The notes under the pieces: generated by a model
Told to the model about the DNA's origin: nothing
Databases searched by the model: none
What the model saw: the letters and a program-made list of their open reading frames with translations, nothing else
In this document: one piece after another, positions 4,739-5,683 of the stretch
Numbering within the stretch: position 1 is the stretch's first letter
Layout: each line of letters opens with the position of its first letter
Made by a program: the position numbers and the translations under genes
NCBI GenBank assembly: GCA_900551985.1
Contig: URYG01000207.1
Coordinates: forward strand, 1 to 5,683
Direction of reading: 5' to 3'
Length of the DNA stretch: 5,683 nucleotides
From: an uncultured Prevotella sp.
Lineage (GTDB): Bacteria > Bacteroidota > Bacteroidia > Bacteroidales > Bacteroidaceae

Positions 4739-5618
4739 ATTTACTTGTTTTAATTGCCGCAAAAATACGGTTTTTCTTTGATAACACCAAATTTTTGGGC
4801 TTTATTTCGCATTTTCCTGCAAATTGTTTCAATACATCTTGCATATCATCCGGCAGATAAGAGATTGCCTTGTCTTTCATATCTTGCGGAATTCCGAATC
4901 GGGCTTCGGCGATGGAGCCAACGATGGCTCCGATGGTATCGCTATCGCCGCCATGAGATATGGCTAGGCGGATGGCATCCTCGAAGGATGAGGCTTTTGA
5001 AAGAATATGGAAAGATAATGGCACGGCATCCATGCAGGTTTCGTCGAACTTGCCTTTCGGATAATCTCGTGTATCGAAATCCTCATAATAGCTGCGGGCG
5101 ATATCCTTGAAGGTTTTCATTGTTTTATCATCAGATTCTTTAGATTTCTCATCCTTACACTCCTTGGATTCCTCTGAGAATCTGCTCTTGCGGAAATGCC
5201 AGATGGCATGAGCCACGGCTTTGGCTCCCTTGATTCCTTCGGGATGGTTATGGGTAGGAAGAGCCGTTTTCTCTGCCTCTTCCAAAACCTGCGACAGGTC
5301 ATCGTAGAGCCAAGCCACTGGCGATACTCGCATTGCCGAACCATTGCCAAAACTATTGTATGGCTGCGGATCAAGAGAACGAATCCACCCCGCGAATCTT
5401 CCGCCATACGCCCCTTTTGGAGAAGGATAGCGGCGGCACCAATCCAGCAGGCTTTCCTGATAGCTTCGCCCGTTCTGTATCGCATCGGCTATCGCCACCG
5501 TACAAATGGTATCATCGGTGAAGTCGCATCCCTCGCCGAACATCTGGAAATCATAATCAAATGTATTGTTGAACTCATATTTTGAGCCAGCAATATCTCC
5601 TATTATTGCTCCTAACAT
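4725..5618 (-). CDS. ADP-ribosylglycohydrolase (DraG/ARH-type) family protein
   Basis: A 297-residue cytoplasmic enzyme of the family that removes ADP-ribose from proteins, nucleic acids or small molecules, using two magnesium ions. Visible signatures are GAIIGDIAGSKYEF (3-16), the metal-binding TDDT (34-37), FGNGSAMRVSP (90-100), PTHNHPEG (121-128) and the second metal site HGGDSDTIGA (222-231), all intact, so it should be active. It is longer than the usual 250-270 residues for two reasons: a charged Ser/Lys/Glu-rich insertion at about 145-168, and a basic tail after about 270 (270-297) that reads through the promoter of the next gene. ATG 5618 starts right at the conserved GAIIGD motif. 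Only a weak promoter-like CATTTTTG lies in the 65 bp upstream. Such enzymes reverse signalling by ADP-ribosyltransferases or protect against their toxins; no transferase is in the window. The substrate cannot be told from sequence. Confidence 0.93.
   Translation of the reverse strand: MLGAIIGDIAGSKYEFNNTFDYDFQMFGEGCDFTDDTICTVAIADAIQNGRSYQESLLDWCRRYPSPKGAYGGRFAGWIRSLDPQPYNSFGNGSAMRVSPVAWLYDDLSQVLEEAEKTALPTHNHPEGIKGAKAVAHAIWHFRKSRFSEESKECKDEKSKESDDKTMKTFKDIARSYYEDFDTRDYPKGKFDETCMDAVPLSFHILSKASSFEDAIRLAISHGGDSDTIGAIVGSIAEARFGIPQDMKDKAISYLPDDMQDVLKQFAGKCEIKPKNLVLSKKNRIFAAIKTSKYDES
4760..4791 (-). promoter_or_regulatory. Bacteroidetes-type promoter inside the 3' end of the ADP-ribosylglycohydrolase gene
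   Basis: The minus strand has TTTG (4791-4788), 20 bases, then TATTTTTG (4767-4760), a full match to TTTG-N19/21-TAnnTTTG. Transcription would begin near 4753 and the ATG at 4738 follows after about 15 nt, the same layout as the promoter at 3068-3098. It drives the truncated gene at 4190-4738 and would produce RNA antisense to the end of the 4050-4397 gene. It covers codons 276-287 of the ADP-ribosylglycohydrolase gene. Confidence 0.7.
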
Positions 5619-5683
5619 AATTTTATTTAGTAACAGTTAAAAAATAACTTGGTACAAAAATGCTAAGCAGATTTGCACCTAAC

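Noticed and set aside
5117..5585. Long frames on both strands inside the ADP-ribosylglycohydrolase gene
   Set aside because: The enzyme frame carries all catalytic motifs; the others are rich in Arg/Ser/Pro as expected for shadow frames.
5635..5649. AGTTA-AAAAA-TAACT dyad upstream of the ADP-ribosylglycohydrolase gene
   Set aside because: Only 5-bp AT-rich arms in an AT-rich leader; too weak to call an operator or terminator.

Overview
The window looks like chromosomal DNA of a Bacteroidales bacterium, most likely Prevotella/Segatella-like. Three things point there. Two upstream regions carry TTTG-N19/20-TAnnTTTG promoters, the form used by the Bacteroidetes primary sigma factor. Shine-Dalgarno signals are mostly weak. 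The encoded families (AAA-ATPase-like/PD-(D/E)XK proteins, DUF6621-like protein) are typical of gut Bacteroidales. The genus is an inference from style and recalled homologues, not from a search.

Left part (1-1461, all minus strand). The first 37 codons of a saccharopine dehydrogenase-like gene run off the left edge. Upstream of it lies a 202-residue Bacteroidales protein of unknown function (202-810), whose upstream region contains a perfect 16-bp palindrome and a second dyad. Next comes crcB (1025-1405), a fluoride channel, placed 42 bp downstream of a large ATPase/nuclease-like gene. That gene's stop codon sits in the loop of a strong hairpin (1438-1461).

Middle part (1448-4049). The 532-residue AAA-ATPase-like/PD-(D/E)XK gene (1448-3046, minus) has a textbook promoter that fixes its start and rules out a longer reading to 3481. 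Divergent from it across 228 bp is a stand-alone von Willebrand A (vWA) protein with an intact MIDAS (3275-3898, plus). Directly after its stop, in another frame, lies a cysteine-rich zinc-ribbon-like peptide with no start codon (3889-4002). This could be a lost or frameshifted C-terminal module of the vWA protein.

Right part (4050-5683). An AT-rich orphan gene of 115 residues (4050-4397, plus) converges on a truncated minus-strand gene (4190-4738). The truncated gene resembles the N-terminus of Bacteroidales 'polyvalent/kinase-like' proteins, keeps its own promoter, and now runs on antisense through the orphan. It overlaps by 14 nt the end of an ADP-ribosylglycohydrolase gene (4725-5618, minus).

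Taken together, 1448-5618 has the look of an accessory island: a vWA protein, an ADP-ribosylglycohydrolase, an ATPase/nuclease-like protein, an orphan and a gene remnant, flanked at left by housekeeping-type genes. Joint function in stress response or defence is possible but is inference from family associations only. No gene-free stretch exceeds 300 bases. The larger gaps (811-1024, 3047-3274 and 3899-4049) hold the regulatory and relic signals listed.
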